From Paracoccaceae bacterium (GTDB taxonomy: Bacteria > Pseudomonadota > Alphaproteobacteria > Rhodobacterales > Rhodobacteraceae), in NCBI GenBank assembly GCA_030148225.1, contig JASBTX010000033.1:150219-214218 (forward strand): DNA of 64,000 nucleotides, in the 5' to 3' direction. Shown here piece by piece: positions 56,579 through 64,000 of this stretch. Each line of letters opens with the position of its first letter. Positions within the stretch are counted from its first letter, which is position 1. The notes under the pieces are model-generated. The model ran no database searches, had not been told where the DNA came from, and saw only the letters and a program-made list of their open reading frames with translations. The position numbers were made by a program, and so were the translations under genes.

Positions 56579-58553
56579 GCACGGGATTGAGATAGGACGA
56601 GAATAGTGACCAATGCTCGGGCTTGCGGAAGGGCAGGTGCGCGTGCAGCCACGAGACCATGTTGCCGTCCGTCATCGGCACATCAGGCGACCAGATCGCT
56701 GCGATCCGCTGACGCCACGCCGCCGCCATCGCCGGGCCAGCGGGATGCCCGACGGCGCAACTCGCCAGCACGCCGTACAGATCGGCGAAGAGCGTCGGCT
56801 CTACGATCAGATCGAAATAAGCGACCGCTTCATCCGGCTTCCGCTGCATCAGCTTGAGGAAGCCCAGGTCTTCGAAAAAATTGTCGTTGGGCAGCGGATC
56901 GAGATCGAGGCAGCGCTGCAGATAGTCGCCGCCTTTCGCGTGTTCGCCAAGGAAGATGAGCCCGAATGCGGCCTCTTTGATGCGTTCCGAATGATAGGGG
57001 TTGAGCTCCACCGCCTTTTCGAAGTGCGCACGCGCGGCATCCCATCCGCCGCGCCAGAGCTGGCACCAGCCCATCACCGTATAACCGTGAATGTGGCCCC
57101 GATCGAGCGACAGGGATGTCTTCGCGAGCTCGAAGGCACGGACGCGGTTCGGCGAGGGGTCCACACCCGCAACCTTGTAGAAATAGTTCGTATTGTAGAG
57201 CCGAATAAGATGCGGATAGGCGACGGCCAGCTCAGGTGCGTCCGCAATCACACCCTCAAGTAGCGTTGCGGCCTCTTTGGCTTCCGCGAGGGTCGATGCC
57301 GTACGGGCGCGGTGGCGGGCAACGAGATAACGGTCGTAGACGGCACTCGGCTGCGCACGCGGCACGGCATCGCGCTCGACACGCGGCGTCACGGCCCCGA
57401 TGATCCGGTCCACCATTGCGTCGATCGCTTCCTGAAGGTCCCCGACCTCGATCGATACGGGATTCGACCAGACAACTGAGCGATCCGACAGCCGCGTCAG
57501 CACGGGCGTCACCCGCATGTGCGTCCCCGATTGCCGGAGCGTTGCGGTGAGCGCGTAGGCGATGGTTCCCGCGCCGAACATCGGCACTTCATCCGATGAC
57601 GGCATGCGGTCTTCGACCAGCACGCGCAGATCCTTGAAGCGGGAGAGGCCCGATAGAACCTCGTCGCGCACGCCTTCTGCCAGGTGCATCAGATTGCTTG
57701 CAAAACCCGTTTCGACAAACGGACATACCAGCAGCAGCGGAGGTCCGTCGTGTGCGGGAAGCACAGGGAGTACAGGCGCCGCCGGCGCTACCGGCTCGGC
57801 CACCGGCGCACTGGCGACAGCAGCAAGCGCGTCGAGCGCAGCGGCGCCGGGCACTGTGCCCAGCTCGGCGGCGAGATAGTCGCGCAGCTTCTGGAAACGC
57901 CGGTGGGCGATCGGGGCGGCCCCGCGCATCGCATCGGCGCGCATGGCAAGGACAGTCACCTCTTCGTCGCCCGGGTCGCGCAGCAGATAGTGATCGGCAA
58001 TGCGGCGCGCCGATTCGGTGTCGCCTGTTTCAATGGCACCCGCGAGACCGCGCCGCGCGGCGTCCGCTAGCCGCGCATCGAAATCTGCACGCGCGAGGGT
58101 GAGCCATTCGTCATACTCGTCACTGACGAACAGCCCGCCGAGCAATTGTTCGCGCCCTGCGGCCTCGATCGCATCGGCGATGTTCGCCGGTGACCCTGCG
58201 ACCGCTGCTTCGATGTCCGCGATATCGCTCGTCCAGCCATCTATCAGCGAAACGCTTTCACGGTCTGAAGAGAGGATATCGACGCCGGTTCCCGCCGCAG
58301 CGCTCCGCACCTCCAGCAGACATTGGCGAAGGCTGCCGCGTGCCTGCACTTCGCCGCGATCGCCCCAGAAAAGGTCTGCAAGCCGTGCACGCGTGGCCGT
58401 GTACCCTCTCGAGAGCGCGAGATAGGCAACGAGAGCGCGCGCGCGCTTGGAGCGCGGCGTGACGTCCACGCCGCCCACGCTGAACCGCACCTCTCCCAAG
58501 AGCTGCAAACGCAAATGCGCGCCATCGCCGCTTGGCGATGTCTCCCTGTTCAC
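56550..58553 (-). CDS. SARP/BTAD-type transcriptional regulator with TolB-like and TPR regions
   Basis: A 667-residue regulator. About residues 12-100 form an OmpR-like winged helix (RLQLLGEVRFSVGGVDVTPR, ALVAYLALSRGYTATRARLA). About 110-245 are a bacterial transcriptional activation (BTAD) domain with EWLTLARADFDARLADAARR. An alanine/proline linker follows, then a TolB-like/cyclase-associated segment (about 275-400, LLLVCPFVETG) and TPR-type helices to the end (HGYTVMGWCQLWRGGWDAA). Proteins of this build are pathway regulators beside secondary-metabolite genes in actinomycetes and occur widely in alphaproteobacteria. It is convergent with tfuA and ends inside it, so it is the likely local regulator. 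The ligand is unknown. Confidence 0.88.
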   Translation of the reverse strand: MNRETSPSGDGAHLRLQLLGEVRFSVGGVDVTPRSKRARALVAYLALSRGYTATRARLADLFWGDRGEVQARGSLRQCLLEVRSAAAGTGVDILSSDRESVSLIDGWTSDIADIEAAVAGSPANIADAIEAAGREQLLGGLFVSDEYDEWLTLARADFDARLADAARRGLAGAIETGDTESARRIADHYLLRDPGDEEVTVLAMRADAMRGAAPIAHRRFQKLRDYLAAELGTVPGAAALDALAAVASAPVAEPVAPAAPVLPVLPAHDGPPLLLVCPFVETGFASNLMHLAEGVRDEVLSGLSRFKDLRVLVEDRMPSSDEVPMFGAGTIAYALTATLRQSGTHMRVTPVLTRLSDRSVVWSNPVSIEVGDLQEAIDAMVDRIIGAVTPRVERDAVPRAQPSAVYDRYLVARHRARTASTLAEAKEAATLLEGVIADAPELAVAYPHLIRLYNTNYFYKVAGVDPSPNRVRAFELAKTSLSLDRGHIHGYTVMGWCQLWRGGWDAARAHFEKAVELNPYHSERIKEAAFGLIFLGEHAKGGDYLQRCLDLDPLPNDNFFEDLGFLKLMQRKPDEAVAYFDLIVEPTLFADLYGVLASCAVGHPAGPAMAAAWRQRIAAIWSPDVPMTDGNMVSWLHAHLPFRKPEHWSLFSSYLNPVLRNAHPEAA

Positions 58554-58717
58554 GACGACCCCGACTGCTTCTTTTTAGAGTTGCACCATTCTGGCACGCG
58601 AATTCTTCACGTCAAACGGTGAGTTGCGCGCCTTGGCCGTTGACACACACGCCCTGTTGACGCAGGTCGTCGCGCGATCCGGTTCCCAGAGGCCGGCCAG
58701 CTTTCCGGAGGATGCCG

Positions 58718-59467
58718 ATGAAAATCCTAGTGCCCGTGAAGCGGGTGATTGACTACAACGTCAAGGCGCGCGTGAAGTCCGACCAGTCGGGCGTCGAGCT
58801 TGCCAACGTCAAAATGAGCATGAATCCCTTCGACGAGATTGCCGTCGAGGAGGCGATCCGCCTGAAGGAAAAGGGCGCGGCGACCGAGATCGTCGTGGTT
58901 TCCATCGGCGTTCAGCAGTGCCAAGAGACGTTGCGCACCGCGCTCGCGATGGGCGCGGACCGCGGCATTCTCGTCACCACCGACGTTTCCACCGAACCGC
59001 TCGCGGTTGCCAAGATACTCGCGAAGATCGCGGAAGCCGAAGGCCCCGGTCTCGTCATCCTCGGCAAACAGGCGATCGACGACGACGCCAACCAGACCGG
59101 CCAGATGCTCGCGGCGCTACTCGGCTGGGCGCAGGGCACCTTCGCCTCCAAGGTCGAGATCGCGGGCGACAAGGTGAACGTGACGCGCGAGGTCGATGGC
59201 GGCCTCGAGACGCTTAGCCTGAAGGCCCCGGCGATCATCACCACCGATCTTCGTTTGAACGAGCCGCGCTATGCGTCGCTGCCAAACATCATGAAGGCGA
59301 AGTCCAAGCCGATCGACACGAAGACGCCCGACGACTACGGCGTCGATGTCACGCCGCGCCTGAAGACGCTGAAGGTCAGCGAGCCGCCGAAGCGGCAGGC
59401 TGGCATCAAGGTCGATTCGGTCGACGCACTCATCGGCAAACTCAAGGAAATGGGAGCGATCGCATGA
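58718..59467 (+). CDS. etfB: Electron transfer flavoprotein beta subunit
   Basis: A 249-residue subunit (with AMP) of the ETF heterodimer that carries electrons from acyl-CoA and other flavin dehydrogenases to ETF-ubiquinone oxidoreductase. It opens [20 protein letters not shown]. The signature [24 protein letters not shown] is present near residue 115 (seen as [19 protein letters not shown]). The ATG at 58718 is preferred because GGAGG lies six bases before it; an ATG at 58712 is too close. It overlaps etfA by 4 bp. The 164-bp gap to the divergent regulator gene contains TTGACA at 58640 but no good -10 box. Confidence 0.96.
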   Translation: MKILVPVKRVIDYNVKARVKSDQSGVELANVKMSMNPFDEIAVEEAIRLKEKGAATEIVVVSIGVQQCQETLRTALAMGADRGILVTTDVSTEPLAVAKILAKIAEAEGPGLVILGKQAIDDDANQTGQMLAALLGWAQGTFASKVEIAGDKVNVTREVDGGLETLSLKAPAIITTDLRLNEPRYASLPNIMKAKSKPIDTKTPDDYGVDVTPRLKTLKVSEPPKRQAGIKVDSVDALIGKLKEMGAIA

Positions 59468-60393
59468 GCGTCCTCGTCCTCGCTGAACACGACAATGCCT
59501 CGATCAAGGACGCAACCCGCGTCGCCGTGACGGCTGCCGGCAAGCTCGGCGGCGACGTGCATGTGCTCGTCGCGGGCCAGGGCGCGCAAGGGGCTGCCGA
59601 TGCCGCCGCGAAAATCGCTGGCGTTTCCAAAGTGCTGCTCGCCGACGATGCGGCCTACGCCAACGGCCTTTCCGAGAACGTCGCGCCGCTGATCGAAGGC
59701 CTGATGGCGAACTACAACGCGCTCGTCGCGCCCGCCACGACATCGGCCAAGAATATCGCGCCGCGTGTCGCCGCGAAGCTCGACACGCAGCAGATCTCCG
59801 AGATCACGGGCATCGTCGACGCCAGCACATTCGAACGGCCGATCTATGCGGGCAACGCGATTGCCACCGTGCAGTCGGGCGACGCCAAGAAGGTCATTAC
59901 TGTTCGCGGCACCGCCTTCGAGAAGGCCGGTGACGGCGGCTCGGCGAGCGTCGAGGCCGTGTCGGGCAGCGGCGACGCGGGTCTTTCGAGCTTCGTCGGT
60001 GCCGAGATCGCGAAGCTCGAGCGCCCGGAACTCACCTCCGCCAAGATCATCGTGTCGGGCGGCCGCGCGCTGAAGGACAGCGACACGTTTCAGCAGACCA
60101 TCTTCCCGCTCGCCGACAAACTCGGTGCGGCGGTGGGCGCATCGCGCGCCGCCGTCGATGCAGGCTACGTGCCGAACGATTATCAGGTGGGACAGACCGG
60201 TAAGATCGTCGCGCCGGAGCTTTACGTCGCGATCGGCATCTCGGGCGCCATCCAGCACCTCGCGGGCATGAAGGACTCGAAGATCATCGTCGCCATCAAT
60301 AAGGACGAGGACGCCCCGATCTTCCAGGTCGCGGATCTCGGCCTCGTCGGGGACTTGTTCACCATTGTTCCCGAACTCACGCAGAAGCTCTAG
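59464..60393 (+). CDS. etfA: Electron transfer flavoprotein alpha subunit
   Basis: A 309-residue FAD-binding subunit of ETF. It starts [20 protein letters not shown]. The C-terminal FAD signature [20 protein letters not shown] plus [21 protein letters not shown] is complete, and the adenine/FAD loop [14 protein letters not shown] precedes it. It overlaps etfB by ATGA and lies 3 bp before the 3-hydroxyacyl-CoA dehydrogenase gene. The three genes thus form a compact beta-oxidation electron-transfer operon on the plus strand. Confidence 0.97.
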   Translation: MSVLVLAEHDNASIKDATRVAVTAAGKLGGDVHVLVAGQGAQGAADAAAKIAGVSKVLLADDAAYANGLSENVAPLIEGLMANYNALVAPATTSAKNIAPRVAAKLDTQQISEITGIVDASTFERPIYAGNAIATVQSGDAKKVITVRGTAFEKAGDGGSASVEAVSGSGDAGLSSFVGAEIAKLERPELTSAKIIVSGGRALKDSDTFQQTIFPLADKLGAAVGASRAAVDAGYVPNDYQVGQTGKIVAPELYVAIGISGAIQHLAGMKDSKIIVAINKDEDAPIFQVADLGLVGDLFTIVPELTQKL

Positions 60394-60396
60394 GCC

Positions 60397-61260
60397 ATGA
60401 AGACGATTGGGGTCATCGGCTCGGGCCTGATGGGCAACGGCATCGCGCACGTCTCCGCGCTCGCCGGGTTCGACGTCATTCTTTCGGATGTGGAACTCGC
60501 GCGCGCGGAAGCGGGCAAGGCGGTGATCGAGAAAAATCTCGGCCGCGCCGTTGCCAAGGGCACGATGCAAGTGGACGAAGTGGAGGCAACGCTCGCGCGC
60601 ATCCGCCTCACAACCGATCCTGCTGCCTTTTCCGACTGCGACCTCGTGATCGAGGCGGCAACGGAAAACGAGGCGGTCAAGAAGGCGATCTTCAAGGGCC
60701 TCGCCCTGAAGAACTCCGCGCTCCTTGCCTCCAACACTTCGTCGATCTCGATCACGCGGCTCGCAGCGGCGACCGATCGCCCCGACCGCTTCGTGGGCCT
60801 GCACTTCTTCAATCCCGTGCCGGTGATGAAGCTCGTGGAGATCATCCGTGGCCTCGCGACGTCGGACGCCACCACGGAGGCGATGCACGCGTTCTGCAAG
60901 GCGATCGGCAAGACGACCGTGGAAGCGCTCGACAGTCCGGCATTCATCGTCAACCGCGTGCTCTGCCCGATGCTCAATGAGGCGATCTTCGCGCTCGGCG
61001 AAGGTGTCGGCTCTGTGGTCGATATCGATCAGGGAATGCGCCTCGGCGCCAATCATCCGATGGGCCCGCTGACGCTCGCCGATTTCGTCGGCCTCGATAC
61101 GCTGCTCAGCGTCATGCACGTGATGCAGGAAGCGACCGGCGATCCCAAGTATCGCCCGGCGCCGCTGCTGGTGAAATATGTCGAGGCCGGCTGGTATGGC
61201 CGCAAGTCCGGCAAGGGCTTTTACGACTATTCGGGCGAGACGCCGGTTCCCACCCGCTAG
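60397..61260 (+). CDS. 3-Hydroxybutyryl-CoA / 3-hydroxyacyl-CoA dehydrogenase
   Basis: A 287-residue NAD(P)-dependent enzyme oxidising 3-hydroxyacyl-CoA to 3-oxoacyl-CoA. The Rossmann motif is [17 protein letters not shown]. The catalytic region has [34 protein letters not shown] with the catalytic His, and the Glu of VEII. The C-terminal domain has GFIVNR-type [19 protein letters not shown] and ends [12 protein letters not shown]. It follows etfA by 3 bp. This short single-domain form is typically hbd-like, acting on C4 substrates in butyrate or polyhydroxybutyrate metabolism. The stop codon shares CTAG with the convergent nucleoside transporter. Confidence 0.95.
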   Translation: MKTIGVIGSGLMGNGIAHVSALAGFDVILSDVELARAEAGKAVIEKNLGRAVAKGTMQVDEVEATLARIRLTTDPAAFSDCDLVIEAATENEAVKKAIFKGLALKNSALLASNTSSISITRLAAATDRPDRFVGLHFFNPVPVMKLVEIIRGLATSDATTEAMHAFCKAIGKTTVEALDSPAFIVNRVLCPMLNEAIFALGEGVGSVVDIDQGMRLGANHPMGPLTLADFVGLDTLLSVMHVMQEATGDPKYRPAPLLVKYVEAGWYGRKSGKGFYDYSGETPVPTR

Positions 61261-62489
61261 GCGGACAGCAGCAGCCCCGCGAGGGCTGCGCTCATCAAAT
61301 TGGCAAGACTGCCCGCGACGAGCGCCTTAATGCCGAGTTTCGCGATCATTGGGCGCTGGCTGGGCGCGAGACTGCCCGTCACCGCCATCTGGATCGCGAT
61401 CGAGCTGAAGTTCGCGAAACCGCAGAGCGCGAAGGTAACGATCGCCACTGTGGCGGGGGACAGCGCCGCCTGCTGCGCGCTGAGATCGATATAGGCGACG
61501 AACTCGTTGAGAACGACCTTGGTGCCGAAGAGGCCGCCCGCGATCCCCGCCTCGTCCCACGGCACGCCGAGCAGATACATGATGGGCGCGAAGACGTGAC
61601 CGATGAGTTGCTGGAAGGTGAGGCCCTCAAGCCCGAACCAGGCCCCCACGCCTGAAAGCAGCCCGTTCGCGAGCGCGACCAGCGCCACAAACGCCAGCAC
61701 CATCGCGCCGACGGCCACCGCCAGCTTCACGCCGGTCTGCGCGCCCTGCGCCGCGGCCATGATGATGTTCGCGGGCTTTTCCTCGTCATGGTCCGATATC
61801 TCCACGACCTCGCCGCGCGTACGCGCGAGATCGGCAGGATCATCGGGCATGATGAGTTTCGCCATCAATATGCCGCCCGGCGCGGCCATGAAGCTTGCCG
61901 CGAGCAGATAGTCGATGCTGATACCCATCGACGCATAGGCGGCGAGGATCGTGCCCGCCACCCCCGCCATGCCGGACGACATCACCGCGAAAAGCTGCGC
62001 GGGGCTGAGACCCGCCAGATAGGGACGAATCACGAGCGGCGATTCGCTCTGGCCGACGAAGATATTGGACGCCGCACAGAGCGATTCGACCTTGCTGATA
62101 CCGGTGATCTTTTCGAGCGCACCGCCGATCCAACGGATGACAAGCTGCATCACGCCAAGATGATAGAGAATGGCGATGAGCGCGGCGAAGAAGATGATCG
62201 TCGGCAGCGCCTGAAACGCGAAGCTCTGTCCGAGCGGATCGCCGAGCAGCCTTCCGAACAGGAATTCGGAGCCTGCGCGCGCGTAGCCGAGCAGTTCCCC
62301 GACACCCGCCGACAGCCAGGCAAGTGCCCGGCGTCCCGCCGGAACATAAAGCACCAGCACAGCAATTCCGGCCTGCAGTGCGAAGGCCGCGCCGACCACA
62401 CGCAGGCGAATGGCGCGGCGATCTGAGGACAACAGAACAGCGATGGCGAGGATGAGCGCAATACCGCCAAGACCGATCAGTATGCGCAT
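61257..62489 (-). CDS. Concentrative nucleoside transporter (NupC/CNT family)
   Basis: A 410-residue inner-membrane importer that couples nucleoside uptake to a sodium or proton gradient. It has the N-terminal, gate and core regions of CNT proteins: [20 protein letters not shown], the conserved [17 protein letters not shown] (re-entrant loop and nucleoside/ion site), [16 protein letters not shown] and [15 protein letters not shown]. Both core repeats are complete, and about nine to ten helices are expected. It ends on the same CTAG as the dehydrogenase gene. No nucleoside catabolic genes are adjacent, so specificity for purine or pyrimidine nucleosides is unknown. Confidence 0.94.
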   Translation of the reverse strand: MRILIGLGGIALILAIAVLLSSDRRAIRLRVVGAAFALQAGIAVLVLYVPAGRRALAWLSAGVGELLGYARAGSEFLFGRLLGDPLGQSFAFQALPTIIFFAALIAILYHLGVMQLVIRWIGGALEKITGISKVESLCAASNIFVGQSESPLVIRPYLAGLSPAQLFAVMSSGMAGVAGTILAAYASMGISIDYLLAASFMAAPGGILMAKLIMPDDPADLARTRGEVVEISDHDEEKPANIIMAAAQGAQTGVKLAVAVGAMVLAFVALVALANGLLSGVGAWFGLEGLTFQQLIGHVFAPIMYLLGVPWDEAGIAGGLFGTKVVLNEFVAYIDLSAQQAALSPATVAIVTFALCGFANFSSIAIQMAVTGSLAPSQRPMIAKLGIKALVAGSLANLMSAALAGLLLSA

Positions 62490-62571
62490 TGTTCCCCCGG
62501 CAAATGTCCGCTCACGAGCGCCAAGCTATATAGCTTTCTCAGACAGCGAAAAGCCGTTAGCAACGTGCGCG

Positions 62572-63204
62572 ATGCCGACCGCCACGCCGCCAATATCCCG
62601 CTCGCTTTTCGCGTTCTCGATCCTTTACGGCGGTATGACCTGCATCGCCGGAATCCTCGGCAACAAGCAGGTCGCGCTGGGGCCGCTCGCGGTGGAGGCG
62701 GGCATCTTCGCGTTCCTGCTTCTCGTCGTGCTGTCAAGCGCGGTTGCCGAGCTTCATGGCCGCGAGACTGCGAACCGACTGGTGGTGCTGGGTTTCGTGC
62801 CGCTGATCGTGTCGATGCTGCTGATCCTGACCGTGCTCGCCTTGCCCGCCTCGCCGGAAATGGATTCGGAGCGGCTGGCCGGTTTCCAGCTCGTGCTGGC
62901 GCAGAGCCCGCGCCTGATGGGCGCCGGGATCGTAGCCTACGGCATCTCGCAGCTTCTGAATGTCGGCCTTTTCAGCCTGATGCGCCGTGAAGGCGGGCTG
63001 CTGTGGCTGCGCGGCGCGCTCGCGAGCGTCCTCTCGCAGATCGTCGACACGCTGATCTTCATCACGCTCGCCTTCTACGGCGTGTTCCCGATTCTCGATC
63101 TGATGATCGGCCAGATGCTGACGAAGGTGGTGCTTTCGGTCGTTCTGGTACCGCCGTTGATCCACGGCTTCGTTGCGATCGGCCGGAAACTCGATTCGCG
63201 CTAG
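62572..63204 (+). CDS. yhhQ: Queuosine precursor transporter (YhhQ/QPTR family)
   Basis: A 210-residue membrane protein with six helices that imports preQ0/preQ1 queuosine precursors. The family segments LYGGMTCIAGILGNKQVALG, SSAVAELHGRETANRLVVLG (the Glu-containing motif) and LLWLRGALASVLSQIVDTLI with the conserved Asp are visible. The ATG at 62572 gives normal length; the frame is open to 62410. It is divergent from the nucleoside transporter with 82 bp between, and I see no preQ1 riboswitch there. gluQ, which acts on queuosine-containing tRNA, lies about 13 kb away in the same half. The stop shares CTAG with the convergent efflux gene. Confidence 0.92.
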   Translation: MPTATPPISRSLFAFSILYGGMTCIAGILGNKQVALGPLAVEAGIFAFLLLVVLSSAVAELHGRETANRLVVLGFVPLIVSMLLILTVLALPASPEMDSERLAGFQLVLAQSPRLMGAGIVAYGISQLLNVGLFSLMRREGGLLWLRGALASVLSQIVDTLIFITLAFYGVFPILDLMIGQMLTKVVLSVVLVPPLIHGFVAIGRKLDSR

Positions 63205-64000
63205 CGACAGATCGGCGCGTGATCGTCGTCCTCGATCTCGACGGTGGCGTGATCGACATGGAAACGCGATTGCAGCCGTTCGCGAATGGCCTTTTTCACC
63301 AGCGCCGAGGAGGCATCCGGGCGGATGCGCGCGTGCAGCGTCGCCATCGGCCGCTCTTCGCTGATGGACCAGACGTGGACGTGATGGATGCTCTCCACCC
63401 CATCGATGTTCGCCGACAGGTCGGCAACGACCGTGTCCGCCTCCAGCCCAGCCGGCGCGCCTTCGAGCAGGATATGCGCGGCATCCCGTGTCACGGCCCA
63501 TGCGCTCCTGAGGATGATCAGCGCCACGAACACCGAAAGCAGCGGGTCGGCAGCCGTCCATCCGGTGTACAGGATGACGATCGCGGCGGTGATGGTACCG
63601 ACCGATCCGAGAAGATCGCCGGCCACGTGCGCGAGCGCGCCGCGCACATTGAGGTTTCCGCGATCCGCGCCGAACAGTAGCCAGAAGGCGAGAATGTTCA
63701 CGATGAGACCGGCGACCGCGACGCCCAGCATCGTCGGTGCCGCGATAGGGGGCGGGTTCTGGAGGCGCTGCACGGCTTCCCAGATGATGACCGCGGCAAT
63801 TGCGAACAGGCTCAGCCCGTTCACGAAGGCAACGAGCACCGAGAAGCGGTCGAAGCCGAACGTTCGCCGCCAGTCCGCCGGCCGCCGTGCCAGCCGAAAG
63901 GCAAACCAGGCGAGCGCGAGCGCTGCGAAATCGGTGAGCATGTGGCCCGCGTCCGCGAGCAGAGCCAGCGAGCCGGAAACGATCCCGCCCGCCACCTCGG
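63201..64000 (-). CDS. Cation diffusion facilitator family transporter (5' end outside window)
   Basis: Most of a CDF zinc/cobalt/cadmium exporter; the frame passes the right edge, so the N-terminus is missing. Helix 2 has SGSLALLADAGHMLTDFAAL with the metal-site His and Asp, and helix 5 has ALAHVAGDLLGSVG with the second HxxxD site. That His-Asp arrangement is the zinc-type set of ZitB/CzcD/ZnT proteins. The C-terminal cytoplasmic domain (about 80 residues) includes VESIHHVHVWSISEERPMAT and ends HATVEIEDDDHAPICR. It shares CTAG stop codons with the convergent queuosine-precursor transporter gene. Confidence 0.94.
   Translation of the reverse strand, partial: EVAGGIVSGSLALLADAGHMLTDFAALALAWFAFRLARRPADWRRTFGFDRFSVLVAFVNGLSLFAIAAVIIWEAVQRLQNPPPIAAPTMLGVAVAGLIVNILAFWLLFGADRGNLNVRGALAHVAGDLLGSVGTITAAIVILYTGWTAADPLLSVFVALIILRSAWAVTRDAAHILLEGAPAGLEADTVVADLSANIDGVESIHHVHVWSISEERPMATLHARIRPDASSALVKKAIRERLQSRFHVDHATVEIEDDDHAPICR

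Noticed and set aside
58620..58717. Promoter for etfB at TTGACA (58640)
   Set aside because: No acceptable -10 box lies 16-18 nt downstream.
59335..61119. A 594-codon frame on the minus strand opposite etfA and the dehydrogenase gene
   Set aside because: Composition is Arg/Asp/Glu-rich without family motifs, and the plus-strand genes are unambiguous.
62490..62571. A preQ1 riboswitch before the queuosine-precursor transporter
   Set aside because: The 82-bp gap lacks a recognisable preQ1 aptamer hairpin and A-rich tail.

Overview
The window is gene-dense alphaproteobacterial DNA that reads as two different genomes joined inside gyrB. Bases 1 to about 31,200 look like a Rhodobacteraceae chromosome: asd, a RegB/RegA redox two-component pair, an addA/addB/murU/amgK/tsaE operon, ubiE-ubiB, and the origin-type block rpsT, rhodanese, dnaA, dnaN, recF, gyrB start. 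From about 31,200 to 64,000 the codon style shifts to GC-ending and CTC-rich, and the gene order (gyrB rest, universal stress protein, glnD, mutS, maeB, dapE, ppc, HNH endonuclease, gluQ, DUF481, egtB-egtD) is of Sphingomonadales type. The switch falls in one of the most conserved parts of GyrB, so a chimeric metagenome contig is the first explanation to exclude. Functional links between genes of the two halves should not be assumed.

Left half: the end of asd; a solitary DNA methyltransferase fused to a nuclease-like domain, with an AT-rich centre; carbonic anhydrase; a leucyl aminopeptidase/NlpC-P60 pair. A long minus-strand run follows: regB, PAS protein, tsaE, amgK, murU, addB, addA, trxA, many of them overlapping. 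Divergent regA is followed by a 0.5 kb non-coding region with direct repeats and a promoter-hairpin-terminator unit that looks like a small RNA gene. Then come a membrane LytTR regulator, a LacI-type repressor with a palindromic operator in its own leader, an aminoglycoside-phosphotransferase-like kinase, ubiquinone genes, mutM, an enoyl-CoA hydratase and the replication-initiation genes.

Right half: nitrogen-status control (glnD), mismatch repair (mutS), carbon metabolism (maeB, ppc), lysine/peptidoglycan precursor synthesis (dapE), tRNA modification (gluQ), cobalamin adenosylation and ergothioneine synthesis (egtB, egtD). At 54.4-58.6 kb sits the most interesting locus: a 90-residue cysteine-free peptide gene with a strong ribosome binding site, a YcaO cyclodehydratase-like gene, an overlapping TfuA gene, and a convergent SARP/BTAD-type regulator with TolB-like and TPR regions. 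It has the make-up of an uncharacterised, possibly thioamide-forming, RiPP (ribosomally made, modified peptide) system. The window ends with etfB-etfA-3-hydroxyacyl-CoA dehydrogenase, a nucleoside transporter, a queuosine-precursor transporter and a truncated cation efflux gene. No tRNA, rRNA, CRISPR array, prophage or insertion sequence was recognised.
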